Below are positions 62,112 to 64,000 of a DNA stretch of 64,000 bases, in pieces. Every line of letters starts with the position of its first letter. Within the stretch, counting starts at the first letter, position 1. The translations under genes and the position numbers were made by a program. This DNA comes from Geobacteraceae bacterium GWC2_53_11 (GTDB lineage: Bacteria; Desulfobacterota; Desulfuromonadia; Geobacterales; Pseudopelobacteraceae), in contig MGZJ01000036.1 in NCBI GenBank assembly GCA_001802645.1, positions 11,451 to 75,450 on the forward strand, in the 5' to 3' direction. The notes below the pieces were generated by a model. That model did not search any database. It was not told the origin of the DNA and was given only the letters and a program-made list of their open reading frames with translations.

Positions 62112-62927
62112 TCAAGTTACAGATCGCCACGCTCCGGGCGATGCCCCCATCTCTTTCCGGAACATTTCGATAAAAGCGCTCAAGCTCTGATAGCCAAGAT
62201 CAAAGGCGATGCGGGTCACCTGCTGTCCCGCGTCAAGCCTTTTGATCGCTTCCTGCAACTGTAACCGCTTGCGCCAGACAGCAAAGGTCAAGCCGGTTTC
62301 GGCGACAAACAGCCGTGACAGCGTCCGTCCGCTGGCCCCGGCAACGACTCCCCACTGTTCAAGATCTCGGCTGTCGCCCGGATCTTTCAGCAGCGCCTCG
62401 ATCACCCGCATCGCCCGTTCATCCCGTGCCATCGGCAGGTGCAGCGGCGTTTCCGGCGCCTGCCGCAACTCATCCAGCAACACCTGCATCAACCGCCACC
62501 CGGCACTGTCCGGCAGATAGCCGTCCCCGATCTCCGCAGCTTTCAAAATCAGCTCCTTGAGCAACGGCGACACCTTCAAAATCGTGCATCGATCCGGAAG
62601 CCCCACAATAACGGACGGGTCGATAAACAGGTTGCGCAGGGAGAGTTCACCGGAAAAATATACCTCATGCTCCTGGTTCGGCGGTACCCACACCGTCTGC
62701 GAAGGCGGCACCACCCAGATGTCACGGCTGCAGACAACCCGCATCACGCCGCTGATGGCGTAAATCAACTGCCCACGCGGATGGGAATGGTGAGTACACT
62801 GCCCGTCCGGCTGTCCATCCACCAGCCGTGAGCTGGCCTGCAAGGCGAGCGGGATAACCGGCCTGTTACGATCCAGACCATCCCCCAACGCTACCGGTGC
62901 CAATCTTGTCAGCTTTTCGTTATTCAT
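62112..62927 (-). CDS. AraC-family transcriptional regulator
   Basis: A 271-residue protein. The N-terminal cupin domain (about 25-150) has HHSHPRGQLIYAISGVMRV and VWVPPNQEHEV. The C-terminal double helix-turn-helix (about 165-271) carries GASGRTLSRLFVAETGLTFAVWRKR and RIAFDLGYQSLSAFIEMFRKEMGASPGAWR, the AraC signature. It is divergent from the class III aminotransferase, with a 75-bp gap that should hold both promoters, so the aminotransferase is a likely target. The effector is unknown. Confidence 0.92.
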   Translation of the reverse strand: MNNEKLTRLAPVALGDGLDRNRPVIPLALQASSRLVDGQPDGQCTHHSHPRGQLIYAISGVMRVVCSRDIWVVPPSQTVWVPPNQEHEVYFSGELSLRNLFIDPSVIVGLPDRCTILKVSPLLKELILKAAEIGDGYLPDSAGWRLMQVLLDELRQAPETPLHLPMARDERAMRVIEALLKDPGDSRDLEQWGVVAGASGRTLSRLFVAETGLTFAVWRKRLQLQEAIKRLDAGQQVTRIAFDLGYQSLSAFIEMFRKEMGASPGAWRSVT

Positions 62928-63002
62928 TGTCGCACTATAGAAAGCACGACACGAAATGACAAGGTATAATTCTGTCAGCTTACTCGCAAAGGAGACACTG
63001 AT

Positions 63003-64000
63003 ATGCCCTCAAGCGCAGACTTCAACTCGCTCATGTCCATCACCACACGCCCTGACATCACCATGGTTTCCGGAAGCGGATCATGGATTACGGATCAAAA
63101 CGGCACGCGTTACCTGGACTTTATCCAGGGATGGGCGGTCAACTGCCTGGGGCATTCTCCGCAGGTCGTTGCTGATGCGCTGGCCCGGCAGGCTGGACGA
63201 CTCATCAGCCCGAGCCCGGCATTCTATAACGATCAGGCCATCAGGCTCGCCGATCTTCTGACCGCCAACAGTTGTTTCGACAAGGTCTTTTTCGCCAATT
63301 GCGGCGCCGAGGCCAACGAAGGGGCCATCAAGCTGGCCCGCAAGTGGGGCAGCGTCCACCGGAACGGGGCGTATGAAATCGTCACCATGATCAACGGCTT
63401 TCATGGCCGGACTCTGGCGACCATGTCCGCTTCGGGAAAACCGCACTGGGACGAACTGTTCGAGCCGAAGGTTGCAGGATTCATCAAGGTGCCGCTGAAC
63501 GATCTGGATGCGGTTGCGCAGGCAATCACCAATAAAACAGCTGCGGTCATGCTGGAACCGATTCAGGGTGAAGCAGGGGTTATCCCGGCAACGGCGGAGT
63601 ATCTGGCCGGTTTACGGAAGCTGACCAGAGAACGCGGCACACTGCTGATTTTTGACGAAGTGCAAACCGGCATGGGGCGGACCGGATCGCTCTTTGCCTA
63701 TCAGCAGTGCGGAGTGGAACCGGACATCATGACGCTCGGCAAGGGCATCGGCGCAGGCGTTCCACTGGCCGCGCTGCTGGCGCGGGAGGAAGTCTGCTGT
63801 TTCGAGCCGGGAGACCAGGGGGGAACCTACAACGGCAACCCGCTCATGGCTGCGGTTGGCTGTGCCGTTCTGGAGGAGTTGCTGAAACCGGGATTTATAG
63901 AACATGTCCGTGAAATGGGCTCGCTGTTGCGGGACAAACTGGAGGCGCTTTCACGAAAGCATCATCTGGGCGAAGTGCGTGGCGCGGGGCTCCTGTTGGC
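63003..64000 (+). CDS. Class III PLP aminotransferase, ArgD-like (3' end cut by window edge)
   Basis: 332 residues up to the window edge, from the ATG at 63003 with AAAGGAG upstream. The features are [36 protein letters not shown] (cofactor phosphate site), [34 protein letters not shown] and the PLP lysine in [14 protein letters not shown]. The family is acetylornithine, succinylornithine or GABA aminotransferase, and acetylornithine aminotransferase is the best guess. It is divergent from an AraC regulator and not next to other arginine genes in this window. Confidence 0.9.
   Translation, partial: MPSSADFNSLMSITTRPDITMVSGSGSWITDQNGTRYLDFIQGWAVNCLGHSPQVVADALARQAGRLISPSPAFYNDQAIRLADLLTANSCFDKVFFANCGAEANEGAIKLARKWGSVHRNGAYEIVTMINGFHGRTLATMSASGKPHWDELFEPKVAGFIKVPLNDLDAVAQAITNKTAAVMLEPIQGEAGVIPATAEYLAGLRKLTRERGTLLIFDEVQTGMGRTGSLFAYQQCGVEPDIMTLGKGIGAGVPLAALLAREEVCCFEPGDQGGTYNGNPLMAAVGCAVLEELLKPGFIEHVREMGSLLRDKLEALSRKHHLGEVRGAGLLL

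Overview
The window looks like a chromosomal segment of a Geobacter-type bacterium (Desulfuromonadales). The main reasons are a cluster of giant multiheme c-type cytochromes of the CxxxxCH/CxxCH type, many two-component, chemotaxis and c-di-GMP proteins, hemerythrins, a hrcA-grpE-dnaK-dnaJ operon with a CIRCE operator, and cobalamin genes. This assignment is an inference from gene content. I see no prophage, insertion sequence, CRISPR array or rRNA operon. One tRNA-Arg(CCG) gene is present.

Layout. 1-7.2 kb: surface-glycan genes (FkbM methyltransferase cut by the left edge, a methyltransferase-GT2 fusion, a B12-type radical SAM protein, a GT39 membrane glycosyltransferase, and a membrane protein with TPR repeats). 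7.2-22.4 kb: an extracellular-electron-transfer locus, all on the minus strand. It holds a conserved-looking unknown protein, a histidine kinase with a periplasmic c-heme motif, an NtrC-type sigma54 activator, a well-matched sigma54 promoter, a secreted NHL/Ig/dockerin-like protein, and cytochromes with about 4, 30-38 and 13-15 heme sites. It ends with a 19-residue peptide gene with an excellent ribosome binding site, followed by a terminator. 22.6-26.5 kb: metH, a GerMN protein and murI as one overlapping unit. 26.7-32.4 kb: glgC, then cobalamin genes including a cobJ-cobQ fusion.

32.4-40.3 kb: a lytic transglycosylase and a sigma54 activator with a degenerate receiver, then a chemotaxis operon (cheW, cheA, cheR, HDOD, cheB) closed by a strong terminator. 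40.3-48 kb: prfC, DoxX, a small lipoprotein, tRNA-Arg, a degenerate metallo-beta-lactamase-fold protein, coaE, an RNA methyltransferase, ylqF and a small diheme cytochrome pair. 48-53 kb: the heat-shock operon, preceded by a sigma70 promoter overlapping HrcA control. 53-60.2 kb: a DUF523 protein, a cytidylate-kinase-like protein, a bacteriohemerythrin, a hemerythrin-tailed diguanylate cyclase, an HD-GYP phosphodiesterase and a CZB chemoreceptor. 60.3-64 kb: a ferredoxin-nitroreductase, MmcQ-like and cupin proteins, an AraC regulator and a class III aminotransferase cut by the right edge.

The most interesting unit is 7.2-22.4 kb. It reads as one circuit: a heme-bearing sensor kinase is translationally coupled to a sigma54 activator, and a sigma54 promoter starts 10 bp after the activator's stop codon and drives the cytochrome operon. 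The last cistron of that operon is a tiny peptide whose N-terminus resembles RiPP leader peptides.
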